Shown: positions 47,101 to 52,979 of the stretch, piece by piece | How the letters are laid out: the number at the start of each line of letters is the position of its first letter | Position numbering within the stretch: position 1 is the first letter of the stretch | Assembly (NCBI RefSeq): GCF_037042905.1 | Contig: NC_087252.1 | Span: 24,717,994-24,781,993 of the forward strand | DNA: 64,000 nt | From: Lytechinus pictus | Lineage: Eukaryota > Echinodermata > Echinoidea > Temnopleuroida > Toxopneustidae | Reading direction: 5' to 3' | Made by a program: the position numbers and the translations under genes | The notes under the pieces: generated by a model | Databases searched by the model: none | What the model saw: the letters and a program-made list of their open reading frames with translations, nothing else | What the model was told of the DNA's origin: nothing

Positions 47101-49047
47101 AGTCGTTCTTAAAGTTGCTCTTAACTTTACGAATAGCTTTATGAAACACCCACAAGGCACTCTTTTGAGCATTTTGGGGGCAAAATCGCCCAACCCTCGT
47201 CTAATTTTTTCACTGACCTAGTCAAACACCACTTAACCTACCAGATGAACTGTATAGGGGAGAGTGGCCGGGGGGTAAATAAGGCCCCCAGTTGTTTTTA
47301 GCTAACTCCTCAAGTTTACCAGTGTCAAAGGATTGCTGTTTGTGTGGTATTTGAGACAGTTCCTTGGCACAAATCTTGAAATGGAGCAAATGAGGTCCCC
47401 TGACAACCATATTGAATGCGGATTAATAAAATGAGATTGATTAGATCTCATATTTCTATTGGATAATGCAGGTATATTGAAGACCTTGTATTAGACATCT
47501 GATCATCTTTCTACTGCTATGCATTAAAAAGATATGGTTGGAATTATGAAAAAGGTGGCTTCAATTTACCCCACTCTCCCTATATGCCAAATTTTCATTT
47601 GACAAAGAGCATCAAGTAATTAGACAAAGTTGCAATTTGACCATCTGGGTAGTAGTCTCTAACAGTAAACCTATGTTATGGTTCATTATAGACCAGGACT
47701 CGGGGTACTAAGCATTTCAAGAAAACAAAAAATCCCATTAGGGCCGTCTGCACAAGCCCGAGTCTTCAAATTAGCATGCTATTTCTGATCCGGCAAATTA
47801 TCCTGCTCTGAACAATCTCAAGATTATTTGTAATGGAGACGCAATTATCGCGCTAGTTCGCAAGATTAATCTCGAGATTGCAATCCCAAGTCAACTTGGG
47901 ATTATTTGCAAAATAGTGTGCTATATAACGAATTATCCTGCTAATTCGCAGGTGCAGACACACTCTGTATTATTTATTCACAGCATCAGACCATAATGCA
48001 TTGATGCCTTGCTCAAGCAGGAATCGCTCTTCTTGCGATGGTGGAGACGGGGTTTCTTGAATCTCCAGATTAATCGCGAAGAGGGCCGATCAGGCTAAAG
48101 TCTCGAGATTGAGCAAACTTGGGCTGGTGCAGCACCGCCTTTAGTTTTCCATGCTGAAAGTACCTTACTTCCATGATAATCAGTTCAATTTCAATTTCAC
48201 ATGTGTGGTGCTATCCCCCTTAGGATTTTTAGTGTACATAATCATGATTAAATAGAGGCTTAATTTAGGTAATGTGCACTTGTGCTACATGTATATAGTC
48301 AAAGAGGCTACACTACAAAACCACCAAAGCAAGTCATCCAATAGACTAGATACTATTTTGATGCAACAAAATATAACAGTCTATAAAGGTCACTTTACAT
48401 GTGTAATGCATATAGGCTTGTCAGTCTGGCAATTTCAACTGGAACCATTTGAGTGCATTTGACAAGTAATCCTTAGCAATGGACCATTTATTATTGTGGG
48501 ATTCTTCCTAAATACCATGGAAAGAATTTGATAGCTCCAAATGATCATAAATTCAATCTTCAACACATCTTTTTTAAAAATCAGTTAACCGATTCCCTAC
48601 TGGAGCCAGGTGTCCATTTCACAAAGAGTTACAACTATTGTAACGTTGCCATTACGGCAACTACCATGGCAACAGGGCTCAGCAACCAATTAAAGGTTAC
48701 CATGGTACGACTGCTATGACATCATTATGACTAGATATTAAATTTGCTTTTATTCTAAGAAGGATGATAGCATAGTCACAGATTTGAACATAGGTATTCG
48801 TATGACGATTTCGAACATTACACAGTAAGATATTCCAAGTCTCAATATTAGCATCAAATTCTACTACATTTTATTCAAAAATCGAGACGCTGACCAATCG
48901 TAAGGTGTGCGGTCGCCTTTAAGTACCTGGAATAGAATTATCTGTTTGATTCATTTGTTCTTCAGCTTGTTCTGTAGGCTTGTCTTCAAGGTCTTCTGAT
49001 AATCTGCGTGGAGATTTCTGCTTGCGCCGACAAGACATTTCCATCAT
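14293..49047 (-). CDS. prdm9-like: PRDM9-like histone-lysine methyltransferase, whole coding region (6 exons)
   Basis: I joined six coding exons: 48927-49047, 45589-45801, 26176-26256, 19867-20132, 17648-17900 and 14293-16943, all on the minus strand. Every intron is GT-AG and the phases (1,1,1,0,1) agree at each junction, giving 3,585 nt and 1,194 aa. Domain order in the predicted protein: basic stretch 6-15; C2H2 finger C47/C50/H63/H68; pre-SET knuckle C140/C143/C151/H154; PR/SET about 155-300; finger C318/C321/H334/H339; acidic linker about 340-515; 19 fingers about 517-1173. In the PRDM9/7/11 group the pre-SET knuckle has the same C-x2-C-x7-C-x2-H spacing, and PRDM9 trimethylates histone H3 (K4, K36) in the nucleus at sites chosen by its fingers. 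KRAB and SSXRD, present in vertebrate PRDM9, are not seen. That this gene marks meiotic recombination sites is not shown; a general transcription role is equally possible. The PRDM family call is firm, exact orthology less so. Confidence 0.9.
17175..17647 (-). repeat. Tandem repeat of the exon-5/donor junction within intron 5
   Basis: On the minus strand a unit of roughly 60-85 bp, made of AGCCTTATGTATGACTCAAG + TAAGT + intron start, recurs five more times after the true junction. GT-bearing donor-like copies start at 17490, 17429, 17344 and 17260 (reading leftward); one unit (about 17.55 kb) has lost the GT. Unit ends share TGGCC(A). The copies differ from each other by 10-30%, so the array is not new. 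Confidence 0.8.
17648..17900 (-). CDS. prdm9-like: PRDM9-like coding exon 5, catalytic half of PR/SET
   Basis: Residues 228-311 and one base. It holds the diagnostic PR-domain block NCARNLAEQNLVAFQ (NCAR at 253-256) and LLVYYGEEF with Y290 at the place of the catalytic Tyr in PRDM9 LLVWYG. These residues suggest an active methyltransferase and not a dead PR domain. The acceptor is AACTTTCAG; the donor is TCAA|GTAAGTT. If the donor is skipped the frame stops four codons later (TGA at 17634-17636), which would give a protein with SET but no finger array. The donor and flanking exon end are repeated several times in the following intron. Confidence 0.95.
17901..19866. other. Intron 4 of the PRDM9-like gene
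   Basis: Mostly featureless. 18715-18870 holds a SINE-like fragment with the box-B-like GGATTTGAACCCTCGAC and the block GGAATTCCTTCCTA. A C/A simple tract is at 19467-19490. Confidence 0.6.
19867..20132 (-). CDS. prdm9-like: PRDM9-like coding exon 4, pre-SET knuckle and first half of PR/SET
   Basis: Residues 139-227. It opens with CEECKERYEGECPLH, a C-x2-C-x7-C-x2-H knuckle with the spacing of PRDM9, then the SET N-terminal strands with GVWAEKHIPKGVRFGPYAGEI and ends at GYAWE. The Tyr of GYAW (Y224) matches the active-site Tyr of PRDM9 GYSW. Acceptor: T-rich CAG; donor: GAG|GTAGGT, phase 0, joining the next exon without a gap. Confidence 0.95.
20133..22581. other. Intron 3, proximal part
   Basis: A+T-rich to about 22.0 kb with nothing recognised. 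22035-22471 is a MITE: GGGGGGTACTTGAATTATAA at one end pairs with the other end's GAGTACCCCCC, and both ends share CACATA.GTATCAT. Its interior is G+C-rich. Confidence 0.6.
22582..23744. mobile_element. Satellite-bearing element T, complete copy
   Basis: Ends GTCTCACCTGCAT and ATGCAGGCGAGAC form inverted repeats. Inside are six units of about 140-190 bp around GACCTTGGTCATGTGACC (anchors near 22.72, 22.86, 23.03, 23.18, 23.34, 23.53 kb). A second copy starts at 26375 with the same leader sequence. Several anchors keep the TGACCTTTGACC arrangement, which resembles a DR1 nuclear-receptor half-site pair; that is probably coincidence of the repeat. Confidence 0.8.
23790..24145 (-). mobile_element. 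tRNA-derived SINE with a nested hAT MITE
   Basis: On the minus strand the 5' end reads as a tRNA-like head with box B (GGTTCAAATCC) and the tail ends in ATTATCG/TTATTA. It is split by the 114-bp foldback at 23937-24050. Confidence 0.75.
23937..24050. mobile_element. 114-bp foldback hAT-type MITE
   Basis: Starts CAGTGGCGGACTGTGACCC and ends with its near complement. Flanked by CCTACCGG at 23929-23936 and 24051-24058. Same length, loop (GGAGGGGCAC...GTGCCCCTCC) and target-site length as the copy at 9106. Confidence 0.9.
24146..25049. other. Intron, nothing recognised
   Basis: No supported feature except a 'GGCCCATTTCATAACA' MITE-end-like block at 24.82 kb. Confidence 0.45.
25050..25643. mobile_element. 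TTAA MITE family A, diverged copy
   Basis: Starts TTAAATATCAAGTCCA and ends TGGAGTGGACTTCCACTTAA; the inner blocks CATCAAAGCCGGATGTAAAA and TTACATCTGAATTTTATGA match the other A copies in inverted order. Confidence 0.75.
25792..26164. repeat. Long inverted repeat beside the exon-3 donor
   Basis: Left arm 25792 to about 25920 pairs with about 26038-26164, with a loop near 120 nt. The best block includes CTCGTTTCTGCAAGCTTCTTCAG against CTGAAGAAGCCTGTAGAAACGAG, and CCCCATCTACGG. The arms have diverged to around 80% with indels. The right end lies 12 nt from exon 3. Confidence 0.75.
26176..26256 (-). CDS. prdm9-like: PRDM9-like coding exon 3, short pre-SET exon
   Basis: An 81-nt exon between a TTTTCTCCAG acceptor and a GTAAGT donor, residues 112-138. 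The frame reads NAVFDDGQ, a short Arg run, then DDRYI, and its last base completes a Tyr codon with exon 4 so that the product reads ...DDRYI-Y-CEEC. PRDM9 proteins have a similar acidic plus LYC/YC entry into the pre-SET knuckle. The other open frame across this stretch does not join in phase. A long inverted repeat begins 12 nt downstream of the exon end. Confidence 0.85.
26375..27258. mobile_element. Satellite-bearing element T, truncated copy
   Basis: Same leader as the copy at 22582 (CTCTGGCAGTCTCACCTGTA), then five units around CTTGGTCATGTGACC. The right inverted end is missing. Confidence 0.8.
27259..28084. other. Intron 2: microsatellite, otherwise nothing
   Basis: (AAT)n with interruptions at 27525-27565. 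No other feature supported. Confidence 0.6.
28085..28530. repeat. TTCGTAATTCCGAAGG array
   Basis: Imperfect 12-20-bp units of TTCGTAATTCCGAAGG and its complement: the left part reads in one direction, the right part in the other, so the whole can fold back. A second array with the same borders (CGCATACAT... and ...ACGAAGTGTAACC) is at 41577-41970. Confidence 0.85.
28620..28905 (-). mobile_element. tRNA-derived SINE, near complete
   Basis: On the minus strand: box A-like TGGCCCAGTGGATTAG, box B GGTTCGAATCCC, a body with CTCAACCCAGGTGAGG, and an end in AATATAAATACCC plus (ATT)n at 28.62 kb. The order fits a pol III SINE whose 3' end resembles that of a CR1/L2-type LINE. Confidence 0.85.
28993..29584. 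mobile_element. TTAA MITE family C
   Basis: Starts TTAAAGGAGAATGAAAC and ends with the exact complement GTTTCATTCTCCTTTAA. About 590 bp, the two halves being loosely complementary. TTAA at both ends suggests piggyBac-type mobilisation. Confidence 0.85.
29585..30479. other. Intron 2: SINE head fragment, otherwise nothing
   Basis: 29960-30050 is the tRNA-like head of the SINE (GGATTCGAACCCACGACC). The remainder shows nothing I can name. Confidence 0.55.
30480..30928. mobile_element. MITE family G, complete copy plus fragment
   Basis: 30480-30762 has both ends (GGGCCCCGTCTTACCAAG and its near complement). 30868-30928 repeats only the middle block GATTCAGTGTGATTCTC. Confidence 0.8.
31130..31915 (+). 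mobile_element. Repeat ending in TTGAGTTGAAATGAAAA, long form
   Basis: Left block (31136-31232) and right block (31700-31915) are both present, in the same order, at 51540-51860, where the 470 bp between them is missing. The right end looks like the 3' end of a CR1-like LINE. The intervening ORF (94 aa) has no domain I recognise. Confidence 0.65.
31952..32553. mobile_element. TTAA MITE family A, complete copy
   Basis: Starts TTAAAGGTCAATTCCACC and ends GGTGGACTTGTCCTTTAA. Long subterminal arms (CATCAAAATCGGATGTAAAA / TTTTACATCCGATTTTGATG) pair over roughly 150 bp. Confidence 0.85.
32775..33338. mobile_element. TTAA MITE family A, 3'-truncated
   Basis: Intact left end TTAAAGGTCAAGTCCACCC; the right end is cut by the G-rich MITE that follows. 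Confidence 0.8.
33339..34006. mobile_element. G/C-ended MITE family E
   Basis: Ends GGGGCACTTCCATTGACGAG and TCGTCAATGTAAGTGCCCACCCGGG; a partial tandem left end is at 33339. It contains several 'CCTAAACAAGTA' units. Complete relative at 40508-41062. Confidence 0.75.
34165..34769. mobile_element. TTAA MITE family A, copy
   Basis: Same inner blocks as the other A copies; the right end has TTGACCTTTAA, the left TTAA is lost. Confidence 0.8.
34770..35315. other. Intron 2, nothing recognised
   Basis: No supported feature. Confidence 0.45.
35316..35913. mobile_element. TTAA MITE family B, complete copy
   Basis: TTAAAGGGGAATCCAGGC to GGGTTGGATTCCCCTTTAA. An inverted complete copy is at 42423-43022; duplicated and interrupted copies are at 55.4-56.5 and 57.5-58.7 kb. 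Confidence 0.85.
35914..37302. other. Intron 2, MITE remnants
   Basis: 36700-36840 has paired GTTACCAT/ATGGTAAC blocks. 36880-37000 and 37190-37260 carry 'CATTTGTCTA' units of the GGTCTA repeat. Otherwise nothing. Confidence 0.5.
37303..37746. mobile_element. MITE with GGCCGTTCTCA ends
   Basis: Ends GGCCGTTCTCATTACGC and GTAGTGAGAACAGCC are inverted repeats, each followed by AAACTAGTTT. The interior repeats AAGATCGCTTC several times, as subterminal binding sites often do. Confidence 0.8.
37747..39246. other. Intron 2: simple repeat, otherwise nothing
   Basis: (ATTC)n with interruptions at 38050-38120. 38640-38740 has GGGCAAG/CTTGCCC pieces like the MITE at 44.7 kb. No coding feature supported. 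Confidence 0.5.
39281..39380. repeat. Perfect 39-bp-stem hairpin
   Basis: 39281-39319 and 39342-39380 are exact reverse complements (39 of 39). The 22-nt loop itself holds a 6-bp stem (ACGTAG/CTACGT). An 11-bp direct repeat, ATCTCTCTTTT, lies at 39236-39246 and 39380-39390. Confidence 0.95.
39391..40507. other. Intron 2; one unassigned minus-strand ORF
   Basis: A minus-strand ORF ending its N-terminal half around 39560-39716 reads like coding sequence at first (EQIQQELKKMRKQG), but I recognise no domain and its second half runs into the hairpin. 40462-40502 is a family G fragment. Confidence 0.3.
40508..41062. mobile_element. G/C-ended MITE family E, complete copy
   Basis: CCCGGGGGGGCCACTTACAT and its near complement form about 45-bp ends that include ACGAGTGGATACCATGCGCG. 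Confidence 0.85.
41063..41576. other. Intron 2, nothing recognised
   Basis: No supported feature. 41150-41400 shares blocks with 29.59-29.87 kb in inverted order, so it belongs to some repeat. Confidence 0.4.
41577..41970. repeat. TTCGTAATTCCGAAGG array, second copy
   Basis: Same borders and same inversion in the middle as the array at 28085-28530. Confidence 0.85.
42423..43022. mobile_element. TTAA MITE family B, inverted copy
   Basis: TTAAAGGGGAATTCAACCC to GGCTGGATTCCCCTTTAA, reverse orientation to the copy at 35316. Confidence 0.85.
43023..44250. other. Intron 2: homopolymer tracts, otherwise nothing firm
   Basis: G run at 43220-43230 and C run at 43541-43559. A plus-strand stretch at 43855-43950 has an exon-like feel but no domain and no partner exon. 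Confidence 0.4.
44255..44628. mobile_element. SINE fragment joined to a palindromic MITE
   Basis: 44255-44450 is the SINE (ACCTCACCTGGGTTGAGTGC, GATTCGAACCCACG). 44457-44628 is a MITE of the 'GTTAAGAGCGACTTTAAGAA' family, copies also at 46977-47152 and 53985-54152. Confidence 0.8.
44727..45135. mobile_element. MITE with GGGTGCTACATAA ends
   Basis: GGGTGCTACATAA at the left, TTATGTAGCACCC at the right, exact complements. Several GGGCAAG/CTTGCCC units inside, and a 13-bp-arm palindrome (TTAGGGTCGATAT) at 44864-44892. Confidence 0.85.
45136..45420 (-). mobile_element. tRNA-derived SINE
   Basis: Same body and order as the copy at 28620-28905; the tRNA-like head is more diverged. It ends less than 200 bp downstream of coding exon 2; a TTATAAGC-type MITE piece (45425-45552) fills the gap. 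Confidence 0.75.
45589..45801 (-). CDS. prdm9-like: PRDM9-like coding exon 2, N-terminal C2H2 finger
   Basis: Residues 41-111. The acceptor is a C-rich tract ending in TAG; the donor is CAAG|GTAAGT. It encodes one C2H2 finger (C47, C50, H63, H68) whose last half, LAIHLRYVH, closely resembles the finger after the SET domain (LARHLRYSH). The finger is followed by a Lys/Glu/Ser-rich, probably disordered, stretch. Vertebrate PRDM9 has KRAB and SSXRD in this part of the protein. Both ends are phase 1 and fit exon 1 and exon 3. Confidence 0.85.
46166..46953. mobile_element. TTAA MITE with telomere-like ends
   Basis: TTAACCCTAAACTGACCGGG at the left and the complement of TTAACCCTAACTAGGCCGGG at the right, each next to a long G or C run and GGTTGAATCAACC. 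788 bp, in intron 1. Confidence 0.85.
46977..48139. mobile_element. Three adjacent MITEs in intron 1
   Basis: 46977-47152: palindromic 'GTTAAGAGCAACTTTA' family. 47252-47582: TATAGGGGAGAGTGG to CCACTCTCCCTATA, TA-flanked and so possibly Tc1/mariner-type. 47741-48139: GGGCCGTCTGCACAAGCCC to GGGCTGGTGCAGCACCGCC, with internal inverted AATCTCGAGATT-like units. Confidence 0.75.
48605..48922. mobile_element. Truncated TTAA MITE family D abutting the exon-1 donor
   Basis: 48697-48922 matches the MITE at 52279-52907 and keeps its right inverted end, CAATCGTAAGGTGTGCGGTC then GCCTTTAA. The TTAA (48919-48922) lies at intron positions +5 to +8. To the left it is replaced by a TTACCATGG-type repeat (48605-48697). 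Confidence 0.8.
48927..49047 (-). CDS. prdm9-like: PRDM9-like coding exon 1 (start exon)
   Basis: This part encodes residues 1-40 plus one base. The start is the first of two adjacent ATGs (49047); an in-frame TGA lies four codons upstream in the same exon, so the frame cannot extend further. The second ATG has A at -3 and G at +4 and may be the better initiator. The exon itself begins at 49070 after a polypyrimidine-CAG acceptor. The peptide is charged and disordered-looking, with a basic patch CRRKQKSPRR that could serve nuclear import, then a Glu-rich segment. The donor is CCAG|GTAC, directly followed by the TTAA end of a MITE. A degraded copy of this exon sits at 52.6-52.7 kb. I place it here because its last base (G) plus the first two bases of the 45.8-kb exon make the expected Glu codon. 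Confidence 0.75.
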
Positions 49048-49060
49048 TTCTTGAATTCAT
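48986..49060 (-). other. uORF overlapping the PRDM9-like start codon
   Basis: A 24-codon reading frame starts 13 nt upstream of the main ATG in the same exon, in a different frame, and ends inside the coding part. Its start context is weak (T at -3). If the transcript includes it, it could reduce translation of the main frame. Inference only. Confidence 0.35.
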
Positions 49061-49230
49061 TGATTTCTTTCTGAAAAAGAGAGAGTGAAAACAAAAAAAT
49101 CATTTCAGGAGCTAAATAATTGAAGAGGTTTAACGTTCAAATGACTTTTATGCTAATCTGTATGTAGTATAGTGAGTGTGCTCCATAAATCCACATCATC
49201 CTTTTTACTCAGTTCTTGTCACGAAGCAAT

Positions 49231-49977
49231 TTTTTTTTTTTCACATTGCAAAGCAATGAAATAGAAGTCACTCTCTTTTTTATTCTCCTTCGCGCATTTA
49301 AAGGGCGAAATAACCCCAAGCCCCCATATTTTAACGTTAATTTTTTCCTGCTTTTAATAATAATTTTCACCTTCTTCATGACCATTGCTATTTAGTAGTT
49401 AAATTGTTGTTGTTGTAGTTAAATTTATTTTTATTTTATTTCTTTTCCAGGTACACATTATACTCGTAACAATAGTCAAATTCATTACATTGATCTAACA
49501 TTAGTCAAATGATCATGTTTTTTATTCAATTTTGCAAGATCAGGAATTTCAATTCATTCATTGTCATGATTGATTGCATTGTTTGATCATTCAATTAAAC
49601 TTAAGACAATAAATATGATCATGTTGATGGAGATATTTGCATACACAGTATCATCAATCAAGCAATTCCCTCATTTTCCACAAAAGATTGTGAATCACCG
49701 TTATGCAAAACTCACAGTTGTTCATTCATGTTCATTCACATGCATTGCGAAGTATGAATGGAATTGGCATTTCCCGTTTCTCATATGACCGGTATTCTAC
49801 ACAGCTGTACGTATGCACGCGAGACACAAAATCAATGATGCCTCATCTACGATCAACTGCCACTGGCTACGGTGCACTCTCGTCAACTCAACTCTCACTT
49901 ATTCAATCATATTAACATCGATTGTATCATTCCCCCGTTCATATCTCCAAAATGAAATTAAAAAACATAATACACAC
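49231..49977. other. Upstream intron, nothing recognised
   Basis: A+T-rich, no supported exon. Confidence 0.5.
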
Positions 49978-50300
49978 CTTTTATCTCAACCAGCTATGCA
50001 GAAGAGACTAAATTCGGTTGATTATGACTGCCTTTGTTCGCTTTTCTCCCCATCTTTTCGTTCGCGGAGGATCCGTAAAGTTTACATTATATTTCGCGAA
50101 ATTTGACCTCTTCCCAATTGACTTTCCGGGTCGTGCCTTTTGGATGACCCCGGGGGAGAAGCAACCTTTCCTCCGCGGGGTATGCCGTTGCAGCGGGTGG
50201 TCCTGTTGCTAGCCATCCGACAAACTTTTGACCAATCACAGCCCGGGGATGGATGCATATCAAATCAGTCAATGACAGCGAGCCAATCAAAACGATTGCG
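49978..50300 (-). promoter_or_regulatory. Probable promoter and non-coding first exon of the PRDM9-like gene
   Basis: Coding exon 1 starts with a splice acceptor, so an upstream exon must exist. About 1 kb upstream the sequence becomes G+C- and CpG-richer than its surroundings (50040-50240) and has two CCAAT boxes (50232-50236, 50283-50287), an arrangement common in TATA-less promoters. A usable donor, AAAG|GTGTGT, lies at 49977/49978. Transcription would start near 50.1-50.2 kb and run leftward. No transcript data; a promoter for something on the plus strand cannot be excluded. Confidence 0.4.
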
Positions 50301-51130
50301 TAACGAAATATCGGACATACATTTTAATGTATTATATTGATCGAATTCATTGTCATCGCTGGCTATGCAGGTTTATCAAATACTCAGATGGATAAGAAGA
50401 ATTAACGAGTCTTTGTATAGTATTGGAGTATTTGGCTTTGCCAGCTAAATTGCGTACTAAATTAATTCCTTGTAATTGAATATTCGGCATGTGATTGTGA
50501 TGTTTTTAAATATTTAAACGATTGCCTACACTCCATGGCTTCAAATTTTACATTTCTTTTCCTTTTTTTTTCTCTACAGTAGATATTGAGTATATATCAA
50601 AATTAAATTAATAACAAACTTCCATCTCATTTCCATTAATGAAGTACTATGTTGTTTGCACCTCCCTTATCTCCCTCTTTCTTTCCTTTGCCACTTTTCC
50701 CTCCCTATTATGATTTTGTAAGTACTTTTTTTGTGTGTTACCAGTGTAATTATTATTATTTGAATTACTTTCTCTTATTTTTGTTGTCGCTTATTCGTTT
50801 TATTTTGATATTTGTGGATTACTTATTTTAAGTTTGTCTTCTGTGTCCGTCTCGATTTTTGTATAGAGTTGTATATATAGTTTGTTTATAATTAGGATTG
50901 AAACTAAGTTTAGGGGCTTGCCTTCTCTACAAGCTTTTGCTTTTCTTGGCAAGTCCCTCCGTTCATTTCTTGTTTCTTTTCATTGATAAAATTACTGCAA
51001 CAAATTGCAGTTTTGTTTAATTTATATTCAACATTTGTTACGAAATTTCATTGATTTGTCTGTATTATCGATTATATTGAATATGTATTGTTACTTTGAT
51101 TATATTTTGAAAAAAATTGTTGAACGGAAA
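50301..51130. other. Upstream region, possible LINE 3' remnant
   Basis: No ORF of note. The stretch ends in TTGTTGAACGGAAATAAA and then the (AAATCT)n run, which together look like the 3' end of a retroelement. Confidence 0.35.
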
Positions 51131-51132
51131 TA

Positions 51133-51174
51133 AAATCTAAATCTAAATCTAAATCTAAATCTAAATCTAAATCT
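51133..51174. repeat. (AAATCT)n microsatellite
   Basis: Six to seven clean copies. Confidence 0.95.
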
Positions 51175-51539
51175 TGATTGTTTATATCCTATTGTTTTCC
51201 ATTCCATTATTATCGTCATCATCATTTCCATATCTATATTGTAGTTATTTACCACAGAATTGTTTTATTTTTATTTTAAAAAACTGAGCTCGGACTTCGC
51301 GCTCACATTGTTTATTTAGGCCTTATGAAATATCTGATCTTTTTTTATAAAAATAAAGCTAAAATATTCTTAAAACGTAAGCCTTCGGTTACAATTCCCT
51401 TCGCCCTAATTCAAAACAAAATAAAACAAAGCAAAAGAATCTGCTTTTAGCAGACGATCGATGTGGATGAAAATATTTTCCACCACCCCCCCCCTCTATT
51501 GGGGAAAGCTGAAGCCGTCCCTGCCCCCTTGTGAAAACT

Positions 51540-51860
51540 CAACAAGCCCTGCTTTTTAGTGGATCCCTCCATTTCCTCAACATTTATTTAAATAGTAAAG
51601 ATGAATAAAAGAAATTATACGCAAAATGCTTTATCATGAATAGTCTACAGTTATTATATGATTATCTAGTTCATTGTAAATATCATTATTAATATGATAA
51701 TCATATTGTTTAGTGTCTATTGTAAATATTTATTTATCTATGTCATATTGTCATACTGTATACATTTGTATATTTATTTATTTCTTTGTAATGATTTCTT
51801 TTACTGTTAAATTGACTTGAGTTGAAATGAAAATAAATCAAACCAAACTGAACTGAACTG
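51540..51860 (+). mobile_element. Repeat ending in TTGAGTTGAAATGAAAA, short form
   Basis: Deletion form of the repeat at 31130-31915, the two blocks meeting at CTTTA. Confidence 0.65.
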
Positions 51861-52278
51861 TCAACAAGATCTATTAAAGTTTAATGTCTGAGCGTGATGT
51901 TTTTGTAACGTGGTACTAATGACTGAAGCTAGTGTAGGATTAGTCAATTCGTAATCCGTGTTACTATGTCAGTGTTTTATGCAACATGTATCATTCGAAC
52001 AAGCCCATCCCATGCACGGGGAACGTGGTTTTTTTTCTTCTAATTTTATGAGGTGGGTGGGGGCATTTTTCTCATTATCGATTAGTCCAAAGAATGCTAA
52101 GAAGATATAGAAAAGTTGCATCAAATATTAATCGAGATCTATTTGACTATGTTGATGCTTATCAGGGCTAATTTTTGCCAATTTGCGTAAGTCGCTATTT
52201 CCATTTTGTCTGAGTTGTCTGACATTTTCATGGATAATAAATAGTCAAACAGAAAAATCTATACATGAACCGGTTGAC
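51861..52278. other. Nothing recognised
   Basis: No supported feature. Confidence 0.45.
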
Positions 52279-52907
52279 TTAAGGCCACCGCGCACCTTAC
52301 GACTGTTCGCGATCCGATTTTTAAACAAATTTCATTTTGCTCATTTTCTGAAAATGTGAATGGAACATATCATTATATTTGAGGTTAAAATTAATTGAAA
52401 GAATACTAATATAACCGTTTTGTAAGATTGTAAGCCTTTATTTTGGAGTAAAGGCCAAATTAGTTTCAAATCGTAGCCAATCGTACAATTGCTGTGACTT
52501 TATTAAGACTAAATATTAAAATTGCTTTTATTCTAAGAAGGATGATAGCAAAGTCACAAATTTGAACATAGGTATTCGTACGATGATTTAGAACATTACA
52601 TTATCTGTTTGATTCATTTGTTCTTCAGCTTGTTCTGTAGGCTTGTCTTCAAGGTCTTCTGATAATCTGCGTTGAGAATTCTGCTTGCGCCGACAAGACA
52701 TTTCCATCATTTCTTGAATTCATTGATTTCTTTCTGAAAAAGAGGGAGTGAAAAAAAAATCATTTCAGGAGCTAAAGAATTAAAGAGGTTTAACGTTCAA
52801 ATGACTTTTATGCTAATCTGTATAGAGTATAGTGAGTGCGCTCCATAAATCCACATCTTCATTTTTACTCAGAAGTTCTTCAATCGTAAGGTGTGCGGTC
52901 GCCTTAA
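52279..52907. mobile_element. TTAA MITE family D carrying a copy of PRDM9-like exon 1
   Basis: Left end TTAAGGCCACCGCGCACC, right end the complement of TTAAGGCGACCGCACACC; 24 of 27 end positions pair. The body to 52600 is MITE sequence. 52602-52876 is a copy of 48936-49217, that is coding exon 1, its acceptor and the intron before it. The exon copy has two missense changes, no stop inside the copied codons, and has lost the donor. Confidence 0.9.
52602..52722 (-). pseudogene. Transposon-borne copy of PRDM9-like coding exon 1
   Basis: Same ATG-ATG start and acceptor as the source exon. Codons 11 and 14 change (Lys to Asn, Pro to Gln). After codon 36 the copy runs into MITE sequence and stops within a few codons. 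It lies upstream of the likely promoter and has no donor, so it should not contribute to the gene's mRNA. Confidence 0.85.
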
Positions 52908-52979
52908 CAGATTGACAATAGCATGCACATTATCAAACAAATGTTGTTCTTGATGACACCCTGAAAACAAGCCCGATAA

